Of a DNA stretch of 64,000 nt, positions 1 to 9,074 are shown one piece after another. The notes under the pieces were generated by a model, which saw nothing but the letters and a program-made list of their open reading frames with translations, had not been told where the DNA came from and searched no databases. Source of the stretch: Streptacidiphilus sp. P02-A3a. GTDB lineage: Bacteria > Actinomycetota > Actinomycetes > Streptomycetales > Streptomycetaceae. The DNA is taken from NCBI RefSeq assembly GCF_014084105.1, contig NZ_CP048289.1, forward strand, positions 1,249,922-1,313,921, written 5' to 3'. How positions within the stretch are numbered: position 1 is the stretch's first letter; the number at the start of each line of letters is the position of its first letter. The translations under genes and the position numbers were made by a program.

Positions 1-1
1 C

Positions 2-571
2 AACTCGCTGTTGGTGGCACAGGTACTGGCGCACGCCAACCGGGTGGAGGTGGTGATGACCGGGGGCACCCTGCGCGGCTCCAACTACGCCCTGGTGGGC
101 AGCGGGGCCGAGCAGTCGCTCCAGGGCCTGCGGGTGTCCCGGGCCTTCGTCTCCGGCAGTGGGCTCACCGCCGAGCGCGGCCTGTCCACCACCAACATGC
201 TCTCGGCGAGCGTGGACCGGGCCCTGGTGGCCGCCGCCGCCGAGGTGGTGGTGCTGGCGGACCACGGCAAGCTCGGCAGCGACACCATGTTCCAGACGGT
301 CGCCACCGAGGGCATCGCCTACCTGGTCACCGACGAGACCGCGACCGCCACCGAGCCCGGCGTCCGCGAGCTGGACGCGCTGGCCGACCGGGGCGTGCAG
401 GTCTGCGTCGCCCCGGCCGCGCAGAGCGGCGCCGGGGCGCTCCCGCTGGTGGTGATGCCGTCGGTGCCCGGTGCGCCGGTCGGCGGGGCCGGGCTGCGCG
501 GGCCGTTCCCGGCCCAGCGGCGCTCCCCGGCGCCCGCCCCGGCACTGCGCGGGCGGGCCGGTACCGCCTGA
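2..571 (+). CDS. DeoR-family transcriptional regulator, C-terminal part
   Basis: The open frame runs in from the window edge, so the N-terminal helix-turn-helix is not visible. What remains is the DeoR C-terminal effector domain (DeoRC), a sugar-phosphate sensor related to phosphosugar isomerases. Visible signatures are the MTGGTLR segment, the ALVGSGAE loop, the FVSGSGL strand and the VVVLADHGKLG block, all in the family order. The last 40 or so residues are a Pro/Ala/Arg-rich tail without domain character. The gene converges on accA2 and a strong hairpin separates them. The regulated sugar cannot be told from this fragment. Confidence 0.85.
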   Translation, partial: NSLLVAQVLAHANRVEVVMTGGTLRGSNYALVGSGAEQSLQGLRVSRAFVSGSGLTAERGLSTTNMLSASVDRALVAAAAEVVVLADHGKLGSDTMFQTVATEGIAYLVTDETATATEPGVRELDALADRGVQVCVAPAAQSGAGALPLVVMPSVPGAPVGGAGLRGPFPAQRRSPAPAPALRGRAGTA

Positions 572-574
572 CGG

Positions 575-627
575 CCGGGACCGGCCGCCCCTGACGCCTG
601 GACGGCGGGAGGGGCGGCCGGTCCCGG
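575..627. terminator. Bidirectional hairpin between convergent genes
   Basis: Eighteen-base arms at 575-592 and 610-627 pair perfectly around a 17-base loop. The hairpin begins 3 bases after the DeoR stop codon and ends 30 bases from the accA2 stop. There is no U-tract, as is usual for Streptomyces terminators. The position between convergent genes supports termination from both sides. Confidence 0.75.
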
Positions 628-657
628 GGACGGCGCCGCTGCTTCGGTGCGGTCGGG

Positions 658-2424
658 TCAGTCCTTGATCTCGCAGATCACCGCGCCGCTGGTGACCGTG
701 GCGCCGATCGCCGCGGTCAGACCGACGACGGTGCCCGCCTTGTGCGCGTTGAGCGGCTGCTCCATCTTCATCGCCTCCAGGACGACGACGAGTTCGCCCT
801 CGGCGACCGTCTGCCCCTCCTCGACCGCGACCTTGACGATGGTGCCCTGCATCGGCGAGGCCAGGGTGTCGCCCGAGGCCGCCGAGCCGGACTTGCCGGT
901 CACCGCGCGGCGCTTGGACTTGGCGGCGGCGGGCCGGGCCGCGGCCGCCGCGCCCAGACCGGACGGCAGCGACACCTCGATCCGCTTGCCGCCGACCTCG
1001 ACCACCACGGTCTCCCGGGCGTCGGGCTCCTCGCCCTCCGCACCGCTGGGGGTGAACGGGGGGATGGTGTTGTCGAAGTCGGTCTCGATCCAGCGGGTGT
1101 AGATCGTGAACGGCTCGTCGCTGCCCCCCAGCTCGGGGGCGAACGCCGGGTCGACGACCACCGCGCGGTGGAACGGGATGGCCGTGGCCATGCCCTCCAC
1201 CTGGAACTCGGCCAGCGCGCGGGCGGCCCGCTGGAGCGCCTGCTTGCGGGTGGCACCGGTGATGACCAGCTTGGCCAGCAGCGAGTCCCAGGCCGGGCCG
1301 ATGACCGAGCCCGCCTCGACACCCGAGTCGAGCCGGACGCCGGGGCCGGTCGGCGCCGCGAAGGCGGTCACCGTGCCCGGCGCGGGCAGGAAGCCCCGGC
1401 CCGGGTCCTCGCCGTTGATCCGGAACTCGAACGAGTGGCCGCGCAGCTCCGGGTCGTCGTAACCCAGGGCCTCGCCGTCGGCGATCCGGAACTGCTCCCG
1501 GACCAGGTCGATGCCGGTGACCTCCTCGGTGACCGGGTGTTCCACCTGGAGCCGGGTGTTGACCTCCAGGAAGGAGATGGTGCCGTCGACGGCCACCAGG
1601 AACTCGCAGGTACCGGCGCCGACATAGCCGGCCTCGCGCAGGATGGCCTTGGAGGCGGCGTACAGCTCGGCGTTCTGCGCCTCGCTGAGGAAGGGCGCGG
1701 GGGCCTCCTCGACCAGCTTCTGGTGGCGGCGCTGGAGCGAGCAGTCACGGGTGGAGACGACCACGACGTTGCCGTGGGTGTCGGCCAGGCACTGGGTCTC
1801 GACGTGCCGCGGCCGGTCCAGGTAGCGCTCGACGAAGCACTCGCCGCGACCGAAGGCGGCCACCGCCTCGCGGACCGCCGAGTCGTACAGCTCGGGGACC
1901 TCCTCCAGCGTGCGGGCGACCTTGAGGCCGCGTCCGCCGCCGCCGAAGGCCGCCTTGATGGCGATCGGCAGGCCGTGCTCGCGGGCGAAGGCGACCACCT
2001 CGTCCGGTCCGGAGACCGGGTCGGGGGTGCCCGCCACCAGCGGCGCGCCGGCGCGCTGGGCGATGTGCCGGGCCGCGACCTTGTCGCCGAGGTCGCGGAT
2101 GGCCTGCGGCGGCGGGCCGATCCAGACCAGCCCGGCGTCGAGCACGGCCTGGGCGAACTCGGCGTTCTCGGACAGGAATCCGTAGCCGGGATGGATCGCG
2201 TCCGCGCCGGAGTCGGCCGCGGCCTTCAGTACCTTGGCGAAGTCGAGGTAACTGGTGGCCGGGGTGTCGCCACCGAGGGCGAAGGCCTCGTCGGCCGCGC
2301 GGACATGCAGCGCGTCCCGGTCCGGCTCGGCGTACACGGCGACGCTGGCGATACCTGCGTCTCGGCAGGCCCGGGCGACGCGGACTGCGATCTCTCCGCG
2401 GTTGGCGATGAGCACCTTGCGCAC
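658..2424 (-). CDS. accA2: Acyl-CoA carboxylase biotin-carrying alpha subunit
   Basis: This 588-aa fused biotin carboxylase/biotin carrier subunit carboxylates its own biotin with ATP and bicarbonate. It works with beta subunits such as PccB to make methylmalonyl-CoA or malonyl-CoA. Domains in order: N-terminal biotin carboxylase fold (about 1-115), ATP-grasp with the glycine-rich [11 protein letters not shown] loop (about 115-320), biotin carboxylase C domain (to about 440), and a carrier domain after about 520. The biotinyl lysine is K553 in EAMKM. The start is GTG, preceded by AAGGGAG. Length matches Streptomyces AccA1/AccA2 (about 590 aa). The pcc genes nearby suggest the AccA2 locus, but the A1/A2 assignment is by context only. 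Confidence 0.93.
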   Translation of the reverse strand: MRKVLIANRGEIAVRVARACRDAGIASVAVYAEPDRDALHVRAADEAFALGGDTPATSYLDFAKVLKAAADSGADAIHPGYGFLSENAEFAQAVLDAGLVWIGPPPQAIRDLGDKVAARHIAQRAGAPLVAGTPDPVSGPDEVVAFAREHGLPIAIKAAFGGGGRGLKVARTLEEVPELYDSAVREAVAAFGRGECFVERYLDRPRHVETQCLADTHGNVVVVSTRDCSLQRRHQKLVEEAPAPFLSEAQNAELYAASKAILREAGYVGAGTCEFLVAVDGTISFLEVNTRLQVEHPVTEEVTGIDLVREQFRIADGEALGYDDPELRGHSFEFRINGEDPGRGFLPAPGTVTAFAAPTGPGVRLDSGVEAGSVIGPAWDSLLAKLVITGATRKQALQRAARALAEFQVEGMATAIPFHRAVVVDPAFAPELGGSDEPFTIYTRWIETDFDNTIPPFTPSGAEGEEPDARETVVVEVGGKRIEVSLPSGLGAAAAARPAAAKSKRRAVTGKSGSAASGDTLASPMQGTIVKVAVEEGQTVAEGELVVVLEAMKMEQPLNAHKAGTVVGLTAAIGATVTSGAVICEIKD

Positions 2425-2552
2425 AATGGCTCCCTTCTTGAACCGTGGATGAGTTTATGGACTCCATGGGGCCGCTGCCGAGTCGGTCCTGGTGGTGAGC
2501 TTGCCCACACGGAGGGTGATTCCTCTGCTCCCACGGTACGCCGGGGTGCTCG

Positions 2553-2600
2553 GGGGCGAGGCTCGCCCCGCCCCTTCCGCAGTTGATTACCAATCAGTAA
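2553..2600. promoter_or_regulatory. Two inverted repeats in the divergent accA2/membrane-protein region
   Basis: A perfect palindrome of 8-base arms about one base lies at 2553-2569 (ggggcgag, g, ctcgcccc). An AT-rich element follows: tgatt-acc-aatca at 2584-2596, overlapping ttac-N6-gtaa at 2587-2600. The second element sits just upstream of the membrane-protein start and has the look of a repressor operator. No binding protein can be named. Confidence 0.35.
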
Positions 2601-2609
2601 GGTGCCTGC

Positions 2610-3044
2610 ATGCGGAGGTGGACGGCGGTTGCGACAGCGGTACTGCTGGCAGTTGAGGCGCTGGTCTCCGGCCTGGTCGGCTACCTGCTCGGGGCGGCGG
2701 TGACGAGGCAGGACATGTCCCTGGGCGGCCTCGCCCCCAGCGCCATGGCGGCCGGGGCCTGGGTCGGGTCGGGGCTGCTGGCGGTGTTCCTGCTGCTGGT
2801 CGCGGCGGTGGTCGGGCGCACCGGACTGCGTGGGTCCATGGGGCAGCCCACAAGGATTCTGCTGATTGTCTGTGCGGTGCTCCACGGGCTGCTCGCGGCG
2901 CTGCTGCTGGCCCTGTCCGGGGTGACCGCGTTCGCGGTGGCCGCGGTCACGCTGACGCTGCTGGTGCTGCTGTTGTTCCTGCCGGACGGCCCTGCCCCGG
3001 CTCCGTCGCTGCTCCCGGAGGCGGCGCCGTCGCCTGCGCCGTGA
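2610..3044 (+). CDS. Small integral membrane protein, function unknown
   Basis: The 144-aa product has about four hydrophobic helices (roughly residues 7-29, 45-70, 84-104 and 106-126) and a short Pro/Ala/Ser-rich cytosolic tail. I recognise no motif. It starts at ATG 2610 in the divergent region with accA2. Its 3' end overlaps the 3' end of the convergent gene 2947-3732 by 98 bases. Coding is supported by third-position GC bias and by a clean membrane topology. Confidence 0.7.
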   Translation: MRRWTAVATAVLLAVEALVSGLVGYLLGAAVTRQDMSLGGLAPSAMAAGAWVGSGLLAVFLLLVAAVVGRTGLRGSMGQPTRILLIVCAVLHGLLAALLLALSGVTAFAVAAVTLTLLVLLLFLPDGPAPAPSLLPEAAPSPAP

Positions 3045-3732
3045 CGTCGGCGACGAACTCGACCACGTCCGAGCCGTAGGAGTCCGGCTGCAGGACGCGC
3101 AGCAGCAGCGCGAAGGTACCGTGCGGGCCGTGCGCGCGGATCAGCTCGCGGTGGCGGCGGGCCAGCACCCGGGCCGCGGCCAGGTTCGAGACCGCGGTCT
3201 GCCCGCAGATCAGGAAGGTCGGCCGCTCGCCCTCGCCGCCGGTTATCCGGGCCAGCAGGACGTACTCGGACACGCCCTTCTCCATCGGGTAGCTCCGGTC
3301 GCCCACGATCAGCGAGACGGCCCTGGTATCCCACTGCACGGACATCGAGACGCCGGGCAGCCGCCAGCGCAGGTGCGCCGCCGTCCGCTCGTTGGCGGTG
3401 GGGCCGCCTATGCAGAACTCGGCCCGGCCGCCCACCCCCTGGCGCACCTCGACGGCGCTGATGATCTCCGCCGTCGCCCCGCAGTCACTGACCATCGCGG
3501 CCAGTTCCATCATCGCGTAGACGTCACGCTGCGCGATCACCCGCTCCTCGTAGGGCGTGCCCGCCTTGCGGGGCGCGACGATCAGGCACTCGGTGCCGGC
3601 GGGCATCCCGAAGAAGGCCCGCTTGCGGTTCAGCCGCCTTCGGCGCAGCGCCACTTGCAGGGTCCACGCCAGCGCCGCGCTGACCGCGCTGGAGACCACT
3701 CCCAGAACGATGTTGAGAACGTTTCCGTCCAC
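2947..3732 (-). CDS. Conserved actinobacterial hypothetical with N-terminal membrane anchor
   Basis: The 261-aa protein opens with one hydrophobic segment (about 5-28) followed by a basic RRRRLNRKR stretch, which suggests a cytosolic domain anchored by its N-terminus. The soluble part (about 40-215) contains the segments FFGMPAGTECLIVAPRK and FLICGQTAVSNLAAARVL. I can place it in no named family. The final 40 residues are Pro/Ala/Thr-rich and are encoded in the stretch that overlaps the convergent membrane-protein gene. It lies upstream of maf in the same direction. Confidence 0.75.
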   Translation of the reverse strand: MDGNVLNIVLGVVSSAVSAALAWTLQVALRRRRLNRKRAFFGMPAGTECLIVAPRKAGTPYEERVIAQRDVYAMMELAAMVSDCGATAEIISAVEVRQGVGGRAEFCIGGPTANERTAAHLRWRLPGVSMSVQWDTRAVSLIVGDRSYPMEKGVSEYVLLARITGGEGERPTFLICGQTAVSNLAAARVLARRHRELIRAHGPHGTFALLLRVLQPDSYGSDVVEFVADVTAQATAPPPGAATEPGQGRPAGTTAAPAASA

Positions 3733-3868
3733 CCGACCCCCTCCCCGGCATTACCGGGCACACGTTAGCGGGAGGGTCGGACAATCCGTCAGGTGTCCTT
3801 TCGGCCTGGGCCGGTTTCCGTGCCCGGGGCCCCTGTGCGGGACCCCGGGCCGGGTTCGCTCGGCCGGG

Positions 3869-4501
3869 TTACACCCAGAGGTCGGTCACGTTGACGTCCA
3901 ACTCGGCCAGCAGCGACCGCAGCAGCGGCAGCGACAGGCCGATCACGTTGCCCGGGTCGCCGTCGATGCCCTCGATGAACGGCGCGGAGCGGCCGTCCAG
4001 CGTGAACGCCCCGGCCACGTGCAGCGGTTCGCCGGTGGCGATGTACGCGGCCACCTCGGCGTCGCTCGGGTTGCCGAAGCGGACGGTGGTGGAGGCGGTC
4101 GCCGAGGCGCGCCCGCCGGTCCGGGTGTCGATCACGCAGTGCCCGGTCCGCAGCACGCCGCTGCGCCCGCGCATGGACTGCCAGCGGCGCAGCGCCTCGG
4201 CCGCGTCGGCGGGCTTGCCCAGGGCCTGGCCGTCCAGCTCCAGCACCGAGTCGCAGCCGACCACCAGCGCCGGGCCCTCCGCCTCGGCGGCGCCGAGCAC
4301 GGCGGCCACCGCGGCGGCCTTGGCCCGCGCCAGGACCAGCGCGAGTTCGGCGGGGGTGGGCGCGTCCAGGGCGCTCTCGTCCACCCCGCTGACGATCACC
4401 CGGGGGTCGAACCCGGCCTGCCGCAGCAGCCCGAGCCGGGCGGGGGAGGCGGAGGCGAGGACGAGAGCGGGCGCGCGGACGGCGGCGGACGGCGAAGTCA
4501 T
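3869..4501 (-). CDS. maf: Maf-like nucleotide pyrophosphatase
   Basis: The 210-aa Maf/Ham1-superfamily protein would hydrolyse nucleoside triphosphates (dTTP, UTP or modified nucleotides) to monophosphates and pyrophosphate, acting in house-cleaning and linked to septation. The signature [12 protein letters not shown] lies at about residues 15-26, followed by the [14 protein letters not shown] and KPADA segments of the family. Length is normal. It precedes no gene on its strand for 136 bases and follows the 43-aa membrane peptide gene, an order familiar from Streptomyces. Substrate preference is not readable from sequence. Confidence 0.93.
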   Translation of the reverse strand: MTSPSAAVRAPALVLASASPARLGLLRQAGFDPRVIVSGVDESALDAPTPAELALVLARAKAAAVAAVLGAAEAEGPALVVGCDSVLELDGQALGKPADAAEALRRWQSMRGRSGVLRTGHCVIDTRTGGRASATASTTVRFGNPSDAEVAAYIATGEPLHVAGAFTLDGRSAPFIEGIDGDPGNVIGLSLPLLRSLLAELDVNVTDLWV

Positions 4502-4535
4502 GCCGCCCAGGGTAGAGGCCGGAGCGGGCGCGCGC

Positions 4536-4667
4536 TCAGGCCGACCACATCACGACCACCAGCAGCAGTACCGCGAACACCGCGATCAGCACACCCGCCC
4601 GCCGCAGCAGCGTGTGCACCTGGCGTCGCTGCTGCGCCGAGTCGTCCACCGGGTCGGACCAGAGCAT
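4536..4667 (-). CDS. mmpB: Small single-pass membrane peptide (MmpB-like)
   Basis: A 43-codon gene lies between pccE and maf. It starts at ATG 4667 with GGAAGG just upstream. It has a charged N-terminus ([15 protein letters not shown]) and a single membrane helix (about residues 24-41, [17 protein letters not shown]), and ends WSA. From memory, Streptomyces carry a 40-45 aa peptide here annotated as morphogenic membrane protein MmpB, which also begins MLWSDP. Position, size and start motif agree. The name rests on that recollection; the existence of the gene rests on the start, ribosome site and membrane topology. Confidence 0.8.
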   Translation of the reverse strand: MLWSDPVDDSAQQRRQVHTLLRRAGVLIAVFAVLLLVVVMWSA

Positions 4668-4765
4668 GCCTTCCAGCGTGCCCCCCGGGGGCCGTCCCGC
4701 GCCTGAGTACGCGTACTCATTCAGGGGTGCGCGCTCGGTGGCGCGGGACGGGCGGTGCCGCGGCC

Positions 4766-4972
4766 CTAGCGCGCCCAGGCGGAGGTACGCCAGGCGTACG
4801 CGCCGGGGCGCGGCGGGCGGGTCATCGCGCGGGCGCGGTCGGCCCAGACGGACGCCGGGGCGGCGTCCTCGGACCGGGCGGCGTACGCCGCCGCCCGGGC
4901 GGAGACCACCGCCAGGACGGCGGCGAGCTCCTCCGGGCTGGGCTGGCCGTGCAGAACCTTGATCGGCGGCAT
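4766..4972 (-). CDS. pccE: Acyl-CoA carboxylase epsilon subunit
   Basis: The 68-aa product belongs to the small epsilon subunits that bind and stimulate actinobacterial acyl-CoA carboxylase beta subunits. Family signs are the N-terminal IKVLHGQPSPEELAAVLAVV block and the C-terminal basic WRTSAWAR end. ATG 4972 follows GAGGAGG at the right spacing. It lies 58 bases downstream of pccB on the same strand and is probably co-transcribed with it. A longer reading that extends upstream into pccB is unlikely. Confidence 0.92.
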   Translation of the reverse strand: MPPIKVLHGQPSPEELAAVLAVVSARAAAYAARSEDAAPASVWADRARAMTRPPRPGAYAWRTSAWAR

Positions 4973-5030
4973 CGGCGGCCTCCTCCTCGGAACGGGCCCT
5001 GCGGGAACCCTCAGGGCTGGGCGGGACACC

Positions 5031-6626
5031 CTAGAGCGGGATGTTGCCGTGCTTCTTCGGCGGCAGCACCTCGCGCTTGTTGCGCAGCGCGCGCAGCCCC
5101 CTGACGATCTGCTGCCGGGTCTCCGACGGCAGCACCACGGCGTCCACGTACCCGCGTTCGGCGGCGACATACGGGTTCAGCAGGGTGTCCTCGTACGCCT
5201 CCATCAGCTCGGCGCGCTTCGCGGTCGGGTCCTCGGCCTCGGCCAGCGCCGCCCGGTGCAGGATGTTGACCGCGCCCTGGGCGCCCATCACCGCGATCTG
5301 CGCGGTCGGCCAGGCCAGGTTGAGGTCGGCCCCGAGGTGCTTGGAGCCCATCACGTCGTACGCGCCGCCGTACGCCTTGCGGGTGATCACGGTGATCAGC
5401 GGGACGGTGGCCTCGGCGTAGGCGTAGATCAGCTTGGCGCCGCGGCGGATGATGCCGTTCCACTCCTGCCCGGTGCCGGGCAGGAAGCCGGGGACGTCCA
5501 CGAAGGTCAGCACCGGGACGTTGAAGGCGTCGCAGGTGCGCACGAAGCGCGCGGCCTTCTCCGAGGCGTCGATGTCCAGGCAGCCGGCGAACTGCATCGG
5601 CTGGTTGGCGACCACCCCGACCGCGCGGCCCTCGACCCGGCCGAAGCCGGTCAGCATGTTGGGCGCGAACAGCGCCTGGGTCTCCAGGAACTCGCCCTCG
5701 TCCAGCACGTGGGCGATGACCTGGTGCATGTCGTAGGGCTGGTTGGCGGAGTCCGGGATGATCGTGTCCAGCTCCAGGTCCACCGCGGAGACCGTCAGGT
5801 CGGCCTCCTCGGGGTAGGCCGGGGGCTCCTCCAGGTTGTTGGAGGGCAGGTAGGAGAGGAGGGCCTTGACGAAGTCGATGGCCTCCTTCTCGTCGGCGGC
5901 CAGGTGGTGCGCGTTGCCGGAGCGGGAGTTGTGGGTGCGGGCGCCCCCCAGCTCCTCCATGCCGACGTCCTCGCCGGTGACGGTCTTGATCACGTCGGGG
6001 CCGGTGATGAACATGTGCGAGGTCTGGTCGGCCATCACCACGAAGTCGGTGATCGCCGGGGAGTACACCGCGCCGCCCGCGCACGGGCCCATCACCAGCG
6101 AGATCTGCGGGACCACCCCGGACGCCAGCACGTTCCGGCGGAAGATCTCGCCGTACAGGCCGAGCGAGGCCACGCCCTCCTGGATCCGCGCGCCGCCGGA
6201 GTCGTTGATGCCGATCATCGGACAGCCGGTCTTCAGCGCGAAGTCCATCACCTTGACGATCTTCTCGCCGAAGACCTCGCCCAGCGAGCCGCCGAAGACG
6301 GTGAAGTCCTGCGCGAAGACCGCCACCTGGCGGCCGTCGACCGTGCCGTAGCCGGTGATCACGCCGTCGCCGTAGGGGCGGGTCCGTTCCTGGCCGAAAT
6401 TGGTGGAGCGGTGCCGCGCGAACTCGTCGAACTCCACGAAGGAGTCCTCGTCGAGCAGCAGCGCGATCCGCTCGCGGGCCGTCAGCTTGCCCTTGGCGTG
6501 CTGCTTCTCCACGGCGCGCGCCGAGCCGGAGTGCACCGCCTCGTCCATCCGGCGCCGCAGCTCGGCGATCTTCCCGGCGGTGGTGTGGATCGCTGCGCCC
6601 TCGTTTGCGATCTCGGCTTGGGACAT
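5031..6626 (-). CDS. pccB: Propionyl-CoA carboxylase beta subunit
   Basis: The 531-aa carboxyltransferase moves the carboxyl group from AccA2-bound biotin to propionyl-CoA, giving methylmalonyl-CoA for odd-chain and branched metabolism and polyketide extender supply. It has both crotonase-like halves: the N-terminal acyl-CoA region with [15 protein letters not shown] and [13 protein letters not shown], and the C-terminal biotin region with [16 protein letters not shown] and [20 protein letters not shown]. Length is normal. The gene is divergent from birA, whose product biotinylates the partner subunit, and pccE follows it. Confidence 0.95.
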   Translation of the reverse strand: MSQAEIANEGAAIHTTAGKIAELRRRMDEAVHSGSARAVEKQHAKGKLTARERIALLLDEDSFVEFDEFARHRSTNFGQERTRPYGDGVITGYGTVDGRQVAVFAQDFTVFGGSLGEVFGEKIVKVMDFALKTGCPMIGINDSGGARIQEGVASLGLYGEIFRRNVLASGVVPQISLVMGPCAGGAVYSPAITDFVVMADQTSHMFITGPDVIKTVTGEDVGMEELGGARTHNSRSGNAHHLAADEKEAIDFVKALLSYLPSNNLEEPPAYPEEADLTVSAVDLELDTIIPDSANQPYDMHQVIAHVLDEGEFLETQALFAPNMLTGFGRVEGRAVGVVANQPMQFAGCLDIDASEKAARFVRTCDAFNVPVLTFVDVPGFLPGTGQEWNGIIRRGAKLIYAYAEATVPLITVITRKAYGGAYDVMGSKHLGADLNLAWPTAQIAVMGAQGAVNILHRAALAEAEDPTAKRAELMEAYEDTLLNPYVAAERGYVDAVVLPSETRQQIVRGLRALRNKREVLPPKKHGNIPL

Positions 6627-6772
6627 CCGGCGCGACTCCCGTCAGGAGGGGGTAGTGCGGCCACGCGGAAACGCGTCCTGGCAGCACCAACGGGTGAGGT
6701 TTCTGTTCAGTAGCGTAGCCATGACCGCAGTGTGTCGGATACGCCAAGTGACCGGCGTCATAGGCTGGGGTA

Positions 6773-7663
6773 GTGACTTCTCACTGGAGCGACCTGGAGC
6801 GGCCGCCACTGCGTGCCGCGGAGCTGGAACGAGCCCTGGTACGGCCCGGCGGGCTGTGGACCTCGCTGCGGGTGGTCGCCGCCACCGGCTCCACCAACAG
6901 CGATCTCGCCGCCGAGGCCGCGCTCGGCGCGCCGGGCGGCGCGGTGCTGCTCGCCGAGGAGCAGACGGCCGGGCGCGGGCGGCTCGACCGGCGCTGGAGC
7001 GCCCCGCCCCGGTCCGGGGTGTTCGTGTCGCTGCTGCTGCGCCCGGGCCTGAAGGACGCCACCGGCGGCGGCTCGGTGCCCCGCGAGCACTGGTCCTGGC
7101 TGCCGCTGCTGGCCGGGGTCGCCACCGGCGCGGCGCTCAGCCGCGCGGCCGAGGTCGGCATCGGCCTCAAGTGGCCGAACGACCTGCTGGCGACCGTGGA
7201 CGGGGAGGAGCGCAAGGTCGGCGGGATCCTGGCCGAGCTGTCCGGCGACGGCGGCGAGGGCGACGCGGTGGTGCTCGGCATCGGCCTGAACGTCACCCTG
7301 CGGGCCGAGGAGCTGCCGGTGCCCACTGCCGCGTCGCTGGCCCTGGCCGGGGCCAGGGTCACCGACCGGGACACCCTGGTCCGCTCGCTGCTGCGGGTCT
7401 TCGCCGAGCTCTACGAGGACTGGTGCTCGGTCGGCGGCGATCCGGAGGCGAGCGGACTGCGGACGGCCTACGCCGCGCGCTGCGCCACCATCGGCCGCTC
7501 GGTGCGGGTGGAACTGCCGGGCGGGGTCGACCTGCTGGGCGAGGCGGTGACGGTGGACGCCGACGGGCGGCTGGTCGTGCGGACCGCCGACGGCACGGAG
7601 CGGCCGGTCGGAGCCGGTGATGTGGTGCACGTACGCCCGGGGGCGAGCCCCCTGGAAGGATGA
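6773..7663 (+). CDS. birA: Biotin--[acetyl-CoA carboxylase] ligase
   Basis: The 296-aa enzyme activates biotin with ATP to biotinyl-5'-AMP and attaches it to the carrier-domain lysine (K553 of AccA2). The family pattern is clear: ATGSTNSDL near residue 45, the biotin-binding GRGRLDRRW loop, KWPNDLL, GGILAEL and GIGLNV. There is no N-terminal helix-turn-helix, so it is a single-function ligase and not a bio-operon repressor like E. coli BirA. The GTG start is chosen because pccB lies immediately upstream on the other strand. Confidence 0.95.
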   Translation: MTSHWSDLERPPLRAAELERALVRPGGLWTSLRVVAATGSTNSDLAAEAALGAPGGAVLLAEEQTAGRGRLDRRWSAPPRSGVFVSLLLRPGLKDATGGGSVPREHWSWLPLLAGVATGAALSRAAEVGIGLKWPNDLLATVDGEERKVGGILAELSGDGGEGDAVVLGIGLNVTLRAEELPVPTAASLALAGARVTDRDTLVRSLLRVFAELYEDWCSVGGDPEASGLRTAYAARCATIGRSVRVELPGGVDLLGEAVTVDADGRLVVRTADGTERPVGAGDVVHVRPGASPLEG

Positions 7664-7744
7664 ATCCGTGCGAGGATTCGGGCGGCGGTGTGAGCAAGGA
7701 CACAGCAGCCCGGGGTGGTAGGGCGTGGACACGAGGATGGACTG

Positions 7745-8956
7745 GTGGGCGACGAGGATCGGGCGACCGGGCAGCGGGATGCCGATGCGCAGTCGCAGCA
7801 GCGGGGGCCGGAGCAGGGGCAGGCAGACGACACCGACACGGTGCCGCTGCAACTGGAACAGCTGATCCTGGACTCCGGACGCCAGTACACCCCCTTCCAG
7901 GCGGCCCGGACGGCGGGCGTGTCGATGGAGCTGGCGTCCCGCTTCTGGCGGGCGATGGGCTTCGCCGACATCGGCCAGTCCCGGGCGCTGACCGAGGCCG
8001 ACGTGATCGCGCTGCGGCGGCTGGCCGGGCTGGTGGAGGCCGGGCTGCTGAGCGAGACCATGGCGGTCCAGGTGGCGCGGTCCACCGGGCAGACCACCGC
8101 GCGGCTCGCCGAGTGGCAGATCGACACCTTCCTGGAGCACCTGACCTCCGCCTCGGAGCCCGGGCTGACCCGGGCCGAGGTGGCGTACCCGCTGGTGGAG
8201 CTGCTGCTGCCGGAGCTGGAGCAGTTCCTGGTCTACGTCTGGCGGCGGCAGCTGGCGGCGGTGACCGGGCGGGTGGTGCAGGCCGCCGAGGACGTCGACA
8301 TGCAGAGCGGGCGGCTCGCGGTGGGCTTCGCCGACCTGGTGGGCTTCACCCGGCTGTCGCGGCGGCTGGAGGACGACGAGCTCGGCGAACTGGTCGAGAA
8401 CTTCGAGATCACCTGCGCCGACCTGGTCGCCGGGCGCGGCGGGCGGCTGGTGAAGACCCTCGGCGACGAGATCCTCTACGTCGCCGACGAGGCGGCCACC
8501 GCAGCCGACATCGGGCTGGCCCTGGTGGAGACGCTGAGCAAGGACGACTCGATGCCCGCGCTGCGGGTCGGCATGGCGTTCGGGGCGGTCACTACCCGGA
8601 TGGGCGATGTCTTCGGTACGACGGTGAACCTGGCCAGTCGGCTCACCTCGATCGCCCCCAAGGACGCGGTGCTGGTCGACGGCGAGCTGGCGGCGGCGCT
8701 GGAGCGGGAGTCGGTGGTCGCCCCGGCCGGGACCGGGGGCTCGATGGGGCTGGTGCCGGGCGCGGCCGACGCCCTGTCGGCGTCGCTGGCGGTGGGTCTG
8801 GACCCGGCCGAGCGTCCGGCCGAGGTGGACGACAGCGCGCTGCCGTACCGGTTCCAGCTCCAGCCGATGTGGCGGCGGCCGGTGCGCGGCCTCGGCCTGG
8901 TCGAGCCCTGGCTGCTGAGCCGCCGCAACGAGCCGGCCGAGGGCGGCAGGGGCTGA
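7745..8956 (+). CDS. cya: Class III adenylate cyclase
   Basis: The 403-aa soluble cyclase makes cAMP from ATP. The first 200 residues form a helical, Gln/Asp-rich then regulatory region. The C-terminal catalytic domain keeps every expected residue: a metal Asp in FADLVGFT, the adenine-selecting Lys in VKTLGDE with the second metal Asp beside it, and the Asn and Arg of DVFGTTVNLASR. There is no membrane segment. GTG 7745 is chosen because ACGAGG precedes it by 7 bases; a GTG 30 bases upstream has no ribosome site. In Streptomyces cAMP acts in germination and development. A GGDEF gene follows 118 bases later. Confidence 0.92.
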   Translation: MGDEDRATGQRDADAQSQQRGPEQGQADDTDTVPLQLEQLILDSGRQYTPFQAARTAGVSMELASRFWRAMGFADIGQSRALTEADVIALRRLAGLVEAGLLSETMAVQVARSTGQTTARLAEWQIDTFLEHLTSASEPGLTRAEVAYPLVELLLPELEQFLVYVWRRQLAAVTGRVVQAAEDVDMQSGRLAVGFADLVGFTRLSRRLEDDELGELVENFEITCADLVAGRGGRLVKTLGDEILYVADEAATAADIGLALVETLSKDDSMPALRVGMAFGAVTTRMGDVFGTTVNLASRLTSIAPKDAVLVDGELAAALERESVVAPAGTGGSMGLVPGAADALSASLAVGLDPAERPAEVDDSALPYRFQLQPMWRRPVRGLGLVEPWLLSRRNEPAEGGRG

Positions 8957-9074
8957 TCCCGGCCCCGGCGGCGGTTGTCTTTCATCCCGTTTTGTTCGGA
9001 ATATACCTACGCTGAAGACTCGCGCGCGTGTGCCGTCACCGGGCACGCGCAGGGTCGGTCTGCGGAGAGGCGGC

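Noticed and set aside
742..2586. 614-codon open frame opposite accA2
   Set aside because: A shadow of accA2 caused by high GC: low-complexity Gly/Arg/Asp composition and no family resemblance.
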